Shown here: piece after piece, positions 51,753 through 59,462 of the stretch
Numbering within the stretch: position 1 is the first letter of the stretch
How the letters are laid out: each line of letters begins with the position of its first letter
Origin: Ponticoccus alexandrii
Lineage (GTDB): Bacteria > Pseudomonadota > Alphaproteobacteria > Rhodobacterales > Rhodobacteraceae
Length of the DNA stretch: 64,000 nucleotides
NCBI RefSeq assembly: GCF_016806125.1
Contig: NZ_CP047166.1
Span: 1,612,001 to 1,676,000 of the forward strand
Reading direction: 5' to 3'
Made by a program: the position numbers and the translations under genes
Notes under the pieces: model-generated
The model's database searches: none
What the model saw: only the letters and a program-made list of their open reading frames with translations
What the model was told of the DNA's origin: nothing

Positions 51753-53615
51753 TTAGCCGATGGCCTGACCGTCCTCGCGCCAGACCGAGATCACCGAAGA
51801 GCGCGGAATGCCGTCACCGTCCGGCCACGAACCGCCCGGGTGCTGGATGCCCACGAAGGCCACCTTCTTGTCCGCCGACCAACACAGGCCGGTGACTTCG
51901 GCGCCGTTGGGCGCGGTCAGGAAGCGGGCGATGTCGCCGGTTTCCGTGTTGCCCACCAGCATCTGGTTGTTGCCCTGTCCGGCGAAGTCGCCTTCGTTGC
52001 TGTCGTCGCCGTCGGTCTGGATCCAGAGCATGCCCTGCGTGTCGAAGGCCATGCCGTCCGGCGAGTTGAACATGTTGCCGGGCGTCACGTTGTCGGACCC
52101 GCCGTAGGCGTTGTCGTAGACCGCCGGGTTGCCCGCCATGACATAGAGGTCCCATGCGAAGGTCTCGGCGCCGTGGTCCTCGCCCTCGGGGCGCCAGCGC
52201 ACGATCTGGCCATAGTCGTTGGTCTCACGCGGGTTGGCCGCGTTGACCGGCATGCCTTCGCTGCCGCGCTTGGAGTTGTTGGTGAGCGCGCAGTAGGCTT
52301 CGGACTTCAGCGGGTTCACGGCGATCCACTCGGGGCGGTCCATGGTGGTGGCGCCGACCTTCGACCCTGCCATGCGGGCATGCACCAGAAGCTCTGCCAG
52401 CTCCATGCCGGTGGTCTCAGGCTTCAGGGCCAGCCACTCGCCGGTCATGTCGTCGTTGAACTTGGCCACATACAGCGTGCCGTCCGACAGCAGGCCGTCG
52501 GTAGAGCCGCCCTCGGTCCAGACGCCGTTCGAGACGTAGCGATAGATGAACTCGCCGCGCTCGTCGTCGCCCATGTAGACCACGACGCGACCGTCGGTGG
52601 CCTGCGTCATCGCCGCATTCTCGTGCTTGAAGCGGCCCAGGGCGCTGTGCTTGACCGGCGTGCTGTCCGGGTTCGCGGGGTCGATCTCTGTGATCCAGCC
52701 GTGGCGGTTGGGCTCCATCGGCTCTTTCGACAGGTCATAGCGCTCGTCGAATTTCTCGTAGGCGTAGCGGCCTTCGCCGCCGATGCCGTAGCGCTCGAAG
52801 CCCTCGGTCAGGGTGAACTCTCCGGTGGCGCCGAAGTAGCCGTTGAAGTTCTCTTCGCAGGTCAGGTAGGTGCCCCAGAGCGTCCGGCCCGAGCCGCAGT
52901 TGTTCATGGTGCCCTTGGGGCTCATGCCCTCGGGGTCGGCATTGGTCTTGACCAGATCCGACCCGGCGACGGGGCCGTCCATGGTCATCTGGGTCTCATG
53001 GGTGATGCGGCGGTTGTAGGGGCTGTCGACGACGACGGCATAGCCTTCGCCCGTGTCGGCCACTTCCATCACGGTCACGCCCTGCAGGTTCTTCAGCAGC
53101 ACGACTTCGTCGGCGTTCTTGGGCATGCCCTCGCTGTCGGCGGGCAGGTTGATCTTGGGGTTCACATATTCGGAGTTCACGGCGATCAGCTGCTTGCCGT
53201 CCACCTCGAACAGTTCCATGCCGTCGGTGTTCTCGCCGAAGACCTTGTCCGACATCTCGACCGACACGCCGGTCTCGGGCGAGAAGGCACCCTCTGCCTC
53301 GGACCACAGGGCATCGCCCCAGCGCACCAGCGGCTTCCACGCGTAGCCCTCGGGGACGTGGATGTCGAAGTCGGTGGCGATGTCGATGGGGGTGAAGGCG
53401 AAACCGGCGGCCTGCGCGCGGGCCGAGGTGGCCGAGCCGAAGACGCCGGCACCCATGGCCACGGCGCCAGAGCCGAAGGCCAGCACGCCGCCAAGGAAAC
53501 CGCGGCGCGAGATGGCGCGGTCTACGACGGCGTCGAAATCGTTTCCGGCAGGGCGGGGGTCGCGCAGTTCGTCGAACTCGTCCCACGACAGGTCGATGAG
53601 ATCGCTCTTTTTCAT
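51753..53615 (-). CDS. phoX: PhoX-family alkaline phosphatase
   Basis: A secreted, calcium/iron-dependent phosphatase that releases phosphate from organic esters outside the cytoplasm; common in marine bacteria. The 620-residue protein has a twin-arginine signal (SRRGFLGG at 36-43, hydrophobic to about 68). Family blocks include FDIHVPEGYAWKPLVRWGD, NNCGSGRTLWGTYLTCEENFNGYFG with the ligand Cys/Glu, NRHGWITEIDP, GRFKHENAA, VYMGDDERGEFIY and DRPEWIAVNP. ATG 53615 follows GAGAGG; the open frame upstream to 53798 is not coding. A Pho box with three 11-bp-spaced repeats lies about 80 bases upstream. Confidence 0.93.
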   Translation of the reverse strand: MKKSDLIDLSWDEFDELRDPRPAGNDFDAVVDRAISRRGFLGGVLAFGSGAVAMGAGVFGSATSARAQAAGFAFTPIDIATDFDIHVPEGYAWKPLVRWGDALWSEAEGAFSPETGVSVEMSDKVFGENTDGMELFEVDGKQLIAVNSEYVNPKINLPADSEGMPKNADEVVLLKNLQGVTVMEVADTGEGYAVVVDSPYNRRITHETQMTMDGPVAGSDLVKTNADPEGMSPKGTMNNCGSGRTLWGTYLTCEENFNGYFGATGEFTLTEGFERYGIGGEGRYAYEKFDERYDLSKEPMEPNRHGWITEIDPANPDSTPVKHSALGRFKHENAAMTQATDGRVVVYMGDDERGEFIYRYVSNGVWTEGGSTDGLLSDGTLYVAKFNDDMTGEWLALKPETTGMELAELLVHARMAGSKVGATTMDRPEWIAVNPLKSEAYCALTNNSKRGSEGMPVNAANPRETNDYGQIVRWRPEGEDHGAETFAWDLYVMAGNPAVYDNAYGGSDNVTPGNMFNSPDGMAFDTQGMLWIQTDGDDSNEGDFAGQGNNQMLVGNTETGDIARFLTAPNGAEVTGLCWSADKKVAFVGIQHPGGSWPDGDGIPRSSVISVWREDGQAIG

Positions 53616-53692
53616 GGCTGGCCTCTCTGGCTTGCAAATCGGTCGGCCTGCCGGGAATCGGCGGGCCACGGGCGCGAACCTGAGGGCGGAGT

Positions 53693-53721
53693 GTAACGGC
53701 TGGGCGACGGTTTCGTGACGG
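53693..53721 (-). promoter_or_regulatory. Pho box (three PhoB half-sites) upstream of phoX
   Basis: On the minus strand CCGTCAC, CCGTCGC and CCGTTAC occur at exactly 11-base intervals (53721, 53710, 53699). Direct repeats of this kind at 11-bp spacing are the pattern bound by PhoB, the phosphate-starvation activator. The box lies 78 bases before the phoX start. Confidence 0.75.
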
Positions 53722-53768
53722 TTTCTTTGACCCCGGAACTTTTCGCAAGCCTTTGATTGTGCAAAGAA

Positions 53769-53793
53769 AAACCGCGCCGAAAGACGGCGCGGT
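53769..53793 (-). terminator. Intrinsic terminator of the rpsF-rpsR-rplI operon
   Basis: Minus strand: perfect 10-bp stem AACCGCGCCG/CGGCGCGGTT with a 5-base loop, followed by a T-run (TTTTTC). It begins about 28 bases after the rplI stop. Confidence 0.92.
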
Positions 53794-53821
53794 TCCAATT
53801 CTTTCCGATGTCGCGGGAGGA

Positions 53822-54454
53822 TCAGACCTCGTCGCGCGGATCCTCGGAGCCCTCTTCGGCACGCGGTGCCGGGGCATCGTCGCCGAAGTCGTCATTGGCG
53901 GCGCCGCCCATGTCGTCGAACAGCTGGCTGACCTCAAATTCGGCGGCTGCCTCTTCCTCGGCGGCCAGGTCCTGAATGGACTTGCCGGCTTCCTGAAGCT
54001 CGGCCTCTTCGGGCGAGCGGGCGACGTTCAGCGTGACCACGCACATGACCTCGGGGTGCAGGTGCACCTCGATGTCGTGCAGGCCCAGTTCCTTGATCGG
54101 CTGACGGATCAGGACCTGCTTGCGGTCGATCGAGAAGCCCTCTGCGGTGGCCACTTCGGATGCGTCACGGGTGGTGACGGAGCCGTAGAGGTTGCCGCCG
54201 TCGGACGCCTGGCGAATCACGACGAACTTCTGGCCATCGAGACGCTCGGCCAGTTTCTCGGCTTCTGCCTTGGTCTCGAGGTTGCGCGCCTCGAGCTGGG
54301 CTTTCTGCTCTTCGAAGGAAGCGATGTTCTCTTTCGAGGCGGTCAGCGCCTTGCCCTGCAGCAGCAGGTAGTTGCGCGCATAGCCCGGCTTGACGGAGAC
54401 GACGTCGCCCATCTGGCCCAGCTTGGCGACGCGTTCGAGAAGGATAACTTGCAT
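53822..54454 (-). CDS. rplI: 50S ribosomal protein L9
   Basis: L9 of the large ribosomal subunit, 210 residues. The N-terminal domain is canonical ([36 protein letters not shown]), followed by the long helix and the C-terminal domain ([31 protein letters not shown]). The last 55 or so residues are a strongly acidic extension ([10 protein letters not shown].. [23 protein letters not shown]) beyond the usual 150-residue protein, common in Rhodobacteraceae by recollection. Third gene of the rpsF-rpsR-rplI operon, 12 bases after rpsR. Confidence 0.97.
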   Translation of the reverse strand: MQVILLERVAKLGQMGDVVSVKPGYARNYLLLQGKALTASKENIASFEEQKAQLEARNLETKAEAEKLAERLDGQKFVVIRQASDGGNLYGSVTTRDASEVATAEGFSIDRKQVLIRQPIKELGLHDIEVHLHPEVMCVVTLNVARSPEEAELQEAGKSIQDLAAEEEAAAEFEVSQLFDDMGGAANDDFGDDAPAPRAEEGSEDPRDEV

Positions 54455-54466
54455 GTCGCTCTCTCC

Positions 54467-54694
54467 TTACTTCACGGCGTAGGGCAGAAGGGCGAGGAAG
54501 CGGGCGCGCTTAATGGCACGGGCCAGCTCACGCTGCTTCTTGGCCGAGACGGCGGTGATGCGCGACGGCACGATCTTGCCGCGCTCGGACACGTAACGCT
54601 GCAGCAGCTTGGTGTCCTTGTAGTCGATCTTGGGCGCATTGTCTCCCGAGAAGGGGCAGACCTTGCGGCGGCGGAAAAACGGTTTTGCAGCCAT
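54467..54694 (-). CDS. rpsR: 30S ribosomal protein S18
   Basis: S18 of the small subunit, 75 residues of usual length. Hallmarks: [47 protein letters not shown] and the C-terminal [13 protein letters not shown]. It binds S6 on 16S rRNA. Start ATG 54694 follows AAGGAG. Middle gene of the operon. Confidence 0.97.
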   Translation of the reverse strand: MAAKPFFRRRKVCPFSGDNAPKIDYKDTKLLQRYVSERGKIVPSRITAVSAKKQRELARAIKRARFLALLPYAVK

Positions 54695-54716
54695 GGTTTA
54701 ACTCCTTGTTTCGGGA

Positions 54717-55088
54717 TCAGTCGCGGGGACGGCGCTCGCGGCGGTCGCCACGGTCACCGCGCTCGTCGCGCTTCTGCATCTGGATCGACGGACCTTCGGC
54801 GTGCTCGTCGACCTTGATGGTCAGGACGCGCATCACGTCGTCGTGCAGGCGCATCAGGCGCTCCATCTCCTGAACCGCGTCCGAGGAGGCGTCGGTCCGA
54901 AGGAAGGCGTAGTGGCCCTTGCGGTTTTTGTTGATCTTGTAGGCCATGGTCTTGACGCCCCAGTACTCGGACTCGACGACCTTGCCGCCGTTGTCGGAGA
55001 GGACGGTCGAGAAGTGTTCGACGAGACCTTCGGCCTGCGCGTTGGACAGGTCCTGACGCGAGATAAAGACATGCTCGTAAAGCGGCAT
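54717..55088 (-). CDS. rpsF: 30S ribosomal protein S6
   Basis: S6 of the small subunit, 123 residues: MPLYEHVFISRQDLS, YWGVKTMAYKINKNRKGHYAFLRTDAS, MERLMRLHDDVMRVLTIKV, then a charged Arg/Asp tail (RGDRGDRRERRPRD). Start ATG 55088 follows GGAG; the open frame upstream to 55760 is spurious. First gene of rpsF-rpsR-rplI; note that ssb is not between rpsF and rpsR here. A hairpin in its leader may serve S6:S18 autoregulation. Confidence 0.96.
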   Translation of the reverse strand: MPLYEHVFISRQDLSNAQAEGLVEHFSTVLSDNGGKVVESEYWGVKTMAYKINKNRKGHYAFLRTDASSDAVQEMERLMRLHDDVMRVLTIKVDEHAEGPSIQMQKRDERGDRGDRRERRPRD

Positions 55089-55329
55089 GTGCACTCCATT
55101 TCTGTCATGGCGCATTTCAAAGGGCAGGGGCCTTGGCCTCTCACACCCTGCCCACGAGAGACTGCGCGGGATGAATACGTCTTGCGAGAGGAAGGCCCCA
55201 TATACACGGATAAGCGGGTTTCGCAAGGGTTGGCTGCGGCGTCGCTGCATTACCCGGTTGCTGCCGCATTGCTGTCCACTTGTGCCGGGATACTGCGGGC
55301 ACGATCGCCAAGACCCTGCAGGAGTGACC

Positions 55330-55575
55330 ATGACCGCAACCGCACCCCGGACAGACCGGGCGCCCCGGGCCGATTCCCCTCGCGCCCCGAATTTTCTGGT
55401 GCGTGTCCTCCTGGCGGTTCTGGGCGGCGCCCTGACGCTTGCGGCCTTCGGGCTGTGGCTTGTGCCGGTCTCCGGCGGGATGCCGATGCTGTTCCTGCCG
55501 AAACTGGGCATCTCGCTGGTCATGCTGATCGCGGGCATGTGTTTCGTGGTCGTCGGACGCGGACCAAGAGGCTGA
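55330..55575 (+). CDS. Small membrane protein, function unknown
   Basis: An 81-residue protein with a Pro/Arg-rich start and two membrane spans (about 24-46, LVRVLLAVLGGALTLAAFGLWLVP; and 55-75, LGISLVMLIAGMCFVVVGRG). The ATG at 55330 follows GGAG by six bases, which supports translation. No family recognised. It diverges from rpsF. The longer frame starting at 55087 is not supported. Confidence 0.65.
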   Translation: MTATAPRTDRAPRADSPRAPNFLVRVLLAVLGGALTLAAFGLWLVPVSGGMPMLFLPKLGISLVMLIAGMCFVVVGRGPRG

Positions 55576-55864
55576 TCCGACTCGGGCTTTGTCTTGGGAA
55601 GGGACCGTCGCGCCCCTGAGATGCGCTGTCGCCCCGGTGCCCTCTCGGCGATCCCGGGCGGGCGCCCGAGCCGCGTTCCGTGCCGTGAAAGGCGGAACAC
55701 CCGCAGGCGCGTGACCCGTCGTACCGCGCCCTGACGGGCGGCCCGTCGGGCGCGTTGCATGCAGGGATCACGTGACCCTCCGACTCAGGCGGAGATTGCG
55801 GAAGCGCCGTCTGCCTTGTAAGGGCTTGTCTCCAACGAGATCGGCGTTACGCAAGGAGAGGGTC

Positions 55865-56806
55865 ATGAGCCGCGCATTCATCTTCCCGGGACAGGGGGCA
55901 CAGGCCATCGGCATGGGCCGCGATCTGGCCGAGGCCTACCCCGCCGCGCGTGCGGTCTTTGATGAGGTCGACGAGGCATTGGGCGAAAGCCTTTCTGCCC
56001 TGATCTGGGAAGGCGACGCCGAGAGCCTGACCCTGACGCAGAACGCGCAGCCCGCGCTGATGGCAACCTCGCTGGCGGCAATGCGCGCGCTCGAGGCGGA
56101 GGGTGTGACGATTGGGGCCGCCGCCTTTGTAGCGGGGCACTCGCTGGGCGAATACTCGGCCTTGACGGCTGCGGGCAGCCTGACCGTGGCGGATGCGGCT
56201 CGGCTTTTGCGGCTGCGCGGCAAGGCCATGCAAGAGGCGGTGCCGGTGGGCGAGGGCGCCATGGCGGCGATTCTGGGGCTCGACCTGGCGGCGGTGCGCA
56301 CTCTGGTGGCCGAGGCGGCAGAGGGCGAGGTGCTTGCGGCGGCCAACGACAACGACCCGGCGCAGGTGGTGATTTCCGGCGCGAAGGCGGCGGTGGAACG
56401 CGCGGCGGCGCTGGCCAAGGAGGCCGGGGCCAAGCGGGCGCTGATGCTGCCGGTCAGCGCGCCCTTCCACTGTGCGCTGATGGCCCCGGCGGCCCGCGTC
56501 ATGGCCGAAGCCCTGGACGACGTGCATATCGCGGCGCCCGCGGTGCCCCTGGTGGCCAATGTCACAGCCGACCGGGTGACGGACGAGGCCACGATCCGCT
56601 CCCTGCTGGTCGAGCAGGTCTGCGGCGCGGTGCGCTGGCGCGAGTCGGTGGCCTTTATGGTCGGGCAGGGTGTGACAGAATTCTGGGAAATCGGCGCCGG
56701 CAAGGCGCTGTCGGGCATGGTGCGTCGCATCCACAAGGAAGCCTCGGTGCAGGCGGTGGGCACGGCCGCCGACGTGAGCGCCGCGGCCCAGAGCCTGACG
56801 GCATGA
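55865..56806 (+). CDS. fabD: Malonyl CoA-acyl carrier protein transacylase
   Basis: FabD moves malonyl groups from CoA to acyl carrier protein for fatty-acid elongation. The 313-residue protein shows FIFPGQGAQAIGMG, QPALMATSLA, the nucleophile motif GHSLGEYSAL, RGKAMQEAVPVGEGAMAAILGL and LPVSAPFHCALM with the catalytic His. ATG 55865 follows AAGGAGAGGGTC. First gene of a fabD-fabG-acpP cluster. Confidence 0.97.
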   Translation: MSRAFIFPGQGAQAIGMGRDLAEAYPAARAVFDEVDEALGESLSALIWEGDAESLTLTQNAQPALMATSLAAMRALEAEGVTIGAAAFVAGHSLGEYSALTAAGSLTVADAARLLRLRGKAMQEAVPVGEGAMAAILGLDLAAVRTLVAEAAEGEVLAAANDNDPAQVVISGAKAAVERAAALAKEAGAKRALMLPVSAPFHCALMAPAARVMAEALDDVHIAAPAVPLVANVTADRVTDEATIRSLLVEQVCGAVRWRESVAFMVGQGVTEFWEIGAGKALSGMVRRIHKEASVQAVGTAADVSAAAQSLTA

Positions 56807-56816
56807 CACAGGACAG

Positions 56817-56881
56817 CGGCCCCGCGGGGGGCCGTTTTCTTGCAAAGAAAACGGTGCGAATTCCGTGACGGAATTCGCACC
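56817..56881 (+). promoter_or_regulatory. Chain of three overlapping hairpins between fabD and fabG
   Basis: Hairpin 1: CGGCCCC (56817-56823) with GGGGCCG (56828-56834), then TTTTCTT, a terminator shape. Hairpin 2: CCGTTTTCTT (56832-56841) with AAGAAAACGG (56845-56854). Hairpin 3: GGTGCGAATTCCG (56853-56865) with CGGAATTCGCACC (56869-56881). Neighbouring arms overlap, so 1 excludes 2 and 2 competes with 3. The fabG ribosome binding site lies just after hairpin 3. Confidence 0.65.
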
Positions 56882-56898
56882 GGGGTAAGGAGAGCGAA

Positions 56899-57636
56899 AT
56901 GTTTGATCTGACAGGAAAGGCTGCGCTTATCACTGGCGCGTCCGGCGGCATCGGCGGAGAGATCGCGAAGGCGCTGCATGGTGCAGGGGCCACCGTGGGT
57001 CTGTCCGGGACCCGCACCGAGCCGCTGGAGGCGCTGGCCGCAGAACTGGGTGAGCGGGCCCATGTGCTGCCCTGCAACCTTGGCGATGCCGAGGCGGTGA
57101 CCGCGCTGCCCAAGCAGGCGGCCGAGGCCATGGGCGCCGTCGATATCCTGGTGAACAACGCCGGGATCACCCGCGACAACCTTTTCATGCGCATGTCCGA
57201 AGAGGAATGGGCGCAGGTGCTCGAGGTCAACCTTACCGCCTCGTTCCGGCTGTGCAAGGGCGTCCTGCGCGGCATGATGAAGGCGCGCTGGGGCCGGATC
57301 GTCAATATCACGTCGGTCGTGGGCACCACGGGCAATCCCGGGCAAGGCAATTATGCCGCCGCCAAGGCGGGGCTGGTGGGCATGTCGAAGTCGCTGGCCT
57401 ACGAGGTCGCAACGCGCGGGGTCACGGTGAATGCCGTCGCGCCGGGCTTTGTCCGCACCGCGATGACCGACAAGCTCAACGATGAGCAGAAATCGGCGAT
57501 CCTGACGCAGATCCCCGCCGGGCGCATGGGCGAAGCGGAAGAGATCGCCGCCGCGGTGCTCTATCTTTCCAGCCCCGAAGCAGCCTATGTCACCGGTTCG
57601 ACATTGCATGTGAACGGCGGCATGGCCATGGTATAG
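56899..57636 (+). CDS. fabG: 3-oxoacyl-[acyl-carrier-protein] reductase
   Basis: FabG reduces 3-oxoacyl-ACP with NADPH in each fatty-acid elongation cycle. The 245-residue SDR protein has TGASGGIGG (cofactor loop), NNAGITRDNLFMRM, the catalytic Ser in NITSVVGTTGN and the YAAAK pair in GNYAAAKAGLVGMSKSLA, and ends GSTLHVNGGMAM. ATG 56899 follows TAAGGAGAGC. It lies 92 bases after fabD, behind the hairpin chain, and 221 bases before acpP. Confidence 0.97.
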   Translation: MFDLTGKAALITGASGGIGGEIAKALHGAGATVGLSGTRTEPLEALAAELGERAHVLPCNLGDAEAVTALPKQAAEAMGAVDILVNNAGITRDNLFMRMSEEEWAQVLEVNLTASFRLCKGVLRGMMKARWGRIVNITSVVGTTGNPGQGNYAAAKAGLVGMSKSLAYEVATRGVTVNAVAPGFVRTAMTDKLNDEQKSAILTQIPAGRMGEAEEIAAAVLYLSSPEAAYVTGSTLHVNGGMAMV

Positions 57637-57857
57637 ACGGCACCGGAATGCCGGGCAGGGGCCGCGCGGGAAAGCATTTGCCATCCCAGCCGCCTGTGCT
57701 ATAGGCGCCCGAGGTTTACGGGCGGGGCCGCCATGCGCCGGCCCTGTCAGCCCCCGGCACGCCGGGAGATCGAGCCGCCCGGGAACGGGCAATGAAAGCC
57801 ACGCCGCGGGGCAGGGCGAACCGGACCGAAGGTCCGAATGAACTGTGAGGGAAAGAC

Positions 57858-58091
57858 ATGAGCGATATCGCAGATCGCGTGAAGAAGATTGTGGTCGAGC
57901 ACCTGAGCGTCGAAGAAGAGAAGGTCACCGAGAACGCTTCGTTCATCGACGACCTCGGCGCCGACTCGCTCGACACCGTCGAGCTGGTCATGGCCTTCGA
58001 GGAAGAGTTCGGCATTGAAATCCCGGACGACGCTGCCGAGACCATCCAGACCTTCGGCGACGCGGTGAAGTTCATCTCGGAAGCCCAGTAA
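57858..58091 (+). CDS. acpP: Acyl carrier protein
   Basis: The central carrier of fatty-acid synthesis, 77 residues of usual length. The phosphopantetheine site is [23 protein letters not shown], preceded by SFIDDLGA. Strongly acidic helices throughout. ATG 57858 follows GAGGGAAAGAC. Its own promoter probably lies in the 221-base gap after fabG. Confidence 0.98.
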   Translation: MSDIADRVKKIVVEHLSVEEEKVTENASFIDDLGADSLDTVELVMAFEEEFGIEIPDDAAETIQTFGDAVKFISEAQ

Positions 58092-58115
58092 GCCACAAGC
58101 GGCTGAGTGTTGAGG

Positions 58116-58142
58116 ACGGCGCCCATCGGGCGCCGTTTTCTT
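58116..58142 (+). terminator. Intrinsic terminator of acpP
   Basis: Stem ACGGCGCCC (58116-58124) with GGGCGCCGT (58128-58136), 3-base loop, followed by TTTCTTTT. Confidence 0.92.
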
Positions 58143-58180
58143 TTGCGCAGGCTGGGTATGGACAACCGCTGCGCGGCTGT

Positions 58181-58231
58181 GCGAGAGGCGCTGCCTCTCG
58201 CGCTCTCCGAGGTATTTCCAGACCAGAGAAG
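58181..58231 (-). repeat. Composite intergenic element, copy C
   Basis: Minus-strand core CTTCTCTGGTCTGG and AAATACCTCGGA (58231-58206) followed at once by a perfect 9-bp triloop stem, GCGAGAGGC (58181-58189) with GCCTCTCGC (58193-58201). Same core and same order (core, then triloop stem) as copies A (11557) and B (60400). Confidence 0.7.
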
Positions 58232-58267
58232 GGCAGCGCGCGGACGAACCCGTGGGCCCTGCAACGC

Positions 58268-58300
58268 GAAACGCCCCCGCAGACCCTGCGGAGGCGTTTC
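58268..58300 (-). terminator. Terminator of the iron-binding protein gene
   Basis: Stem GAAACGCCCCCGCAG (58268-58282) with CTGCGGAGGCGTTTC (58286-58300), one mismatch, 3-base loop. It begins about 35 bases after the stop of the leftward gene at 58334; the T-run (TTTC) is short. Confidence 0.75.
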
Positions 58301-58333
58301 GTCTGTCAGCGTCGCGCGGGTGCGCGGTTGTGA

Positions 58334-59341
58334 TCAGCCGTCGAAATCGACCTCTTCGATCAGCCGCAGCGCCTGGCCGCGCAGCTCTGCCAGGGTCATC
58401 AGGTTGGTTTCGTCAGCCTCGAAGCTGCCCCAGCCCTTCACCAGGTCGATGGCCTCGGAACCGGGTGCGATCGGGTATTCGTAATTCGCTTCGGCATAGA
58501 TCTCCTGTGCCTCGGGCGAGGACAGGAATTCCATCATCTTCAGCGCATTGTCGCGGTTCGGCGCATTCGCCGTCATCGCGACACCCGAGATGTTCACATG
58601 GGTGCCGCCCTCTTCGAAGGTCGGGAACAGTACGTTGACGCTGTCGGCCCATTCCTTCTGCTCCTCGTCCTCCAGCATCTTGCCCATGTAGTAGGTGTTG
58701 CCGAGCGAGATATCGCATTCACCGGCCCAGATCGCCTTGACCTGCGCGCGGTCGTTGCCCTGAGGTTTGCGGGCAAGGTTGGCTTTCACGCCCTCCAGCC
58801 ATGCCTTGGTGGCTTCTTCGCCGTGGTGGTGCAGAACCGCCGAGACCAGTGCGACATTGTAGGGATGCGTGCCCGAGCGCGTGCAGATGCGGCCCTGCCA
58901 CTTCGGATCGGCGAGATCCTCGTAGGATGTCACCTCCGCCGGGTCGACACGCTCTTTCGAGGCATAGACGATGCGCGCCCGGGTGGTCAGGCCCCACCAG
59001 TGACCGTCGGGGTCGTGGTACTGCGCGGGCACGTTTTCGCTGAGGGTTTCGCTTTCGACCGACTGGGTCAGTCCGGCGTCGACCACGGCGAAGAGGCGCG
59101 AGATATCGACGGTAAAGACCAGGTCGGCCGGGGAGCGGCTGCCCTCAGCCTTAAGCCGCTCGACCATGCCGTCGTCGAGGTGGGCAACGTTGACCGCGAT
59201 GCCGGTCGCCTCGGTGAAGGCATCGGTCAGCGGTGCCAGAAGCTCGGGCTGTCGGTAGGAGTAGAGATTGACCTCTCCCTCGGCGAAGGCCGGGACGGCA
59301 AGGGCCGTCAGGGTGAGGGCGGTGGTGGCGCGCAGGAACAT
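58334..59341 (-). CDS. Iron(III) ABC transporter substrate-binding protein (FbpA/FutA family)
   Basis: A periplasmic ferric-iron-binding protein, 335 residues. The signal peptide (1-20, ending PAFA|EG) is followed by VNLYSYRQPELLAPLTDAFTEATGI, the FbpA/FutA start. Tyr ligands are likely in LYSYR and in NTYYMGKM; THPYNVALVSAVLHHHGEE and YPIAPGSEAID are also typical. It is monocistronic here, with no permease or ATPase gene next to it. Two TGA-N9-TC(A/G) boxes lie just upstream, which indicates control by iron supply. Confidence 0.88.
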   Translation of the reverse strand: MFLRATTALTLTALAVPAFAEGEVNLYSYRQPELLAPLTDAFTEATGIAVNVAHLDDGMVERLKAEGSRSPADLVFTVDISRLFAVVDAGLTQSVESETLSENVPAQYHDPDGHWWGLTTRARIVYASKERVDPAEVTSYEDLADPKWQGRICTRSGTHPYNVALVSAVLHHHGEEATKAWLEGVKANLARKPQGNDRAQVKAIWAGECDISLGNTYYMGKMLEDEEQKEWADSVNVLFPTFEEGGTHVNISGVAMTANAPNRDNALKMMEFLSSPEAQEIYAEANYEYPIAPGSEAIDLVKGWGSFEADETNLMTLAELRGQALRLIEEVDFDG

Positions 59342-59385
59342 GGGATCTCCTCTCGTGTCCTAGTGTCTATCGCGCGCAATTAATC

Positions 59386-59425
59386 TGAGTAATTCCCTCA
59401 GGTCAATGACTGAGTAAATCTCTCG
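59386..59425 (-). promoter_or_regulatory. Tandem IRO (RirA-type) boxes upstream of the iron-binding protein gene
   Basis: A perfect TGA-N9-TCA lies at 59386-59400 and a near copy TGA-N9-TCG at 59411-59425, sharing CTGAGTAA at the start. TGA-N9-TCA is the iron-responsive (IRO/RirA) box of alphaproteobacteria. They lie 45-85 bases before the start codon at 59341, which suits repression when iron is ample. Confidence 0.72.
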
Positions 59426-59462
59426 GAAAATGGTTGCCGCGGCGATGCGGCGCCGACTGTCG

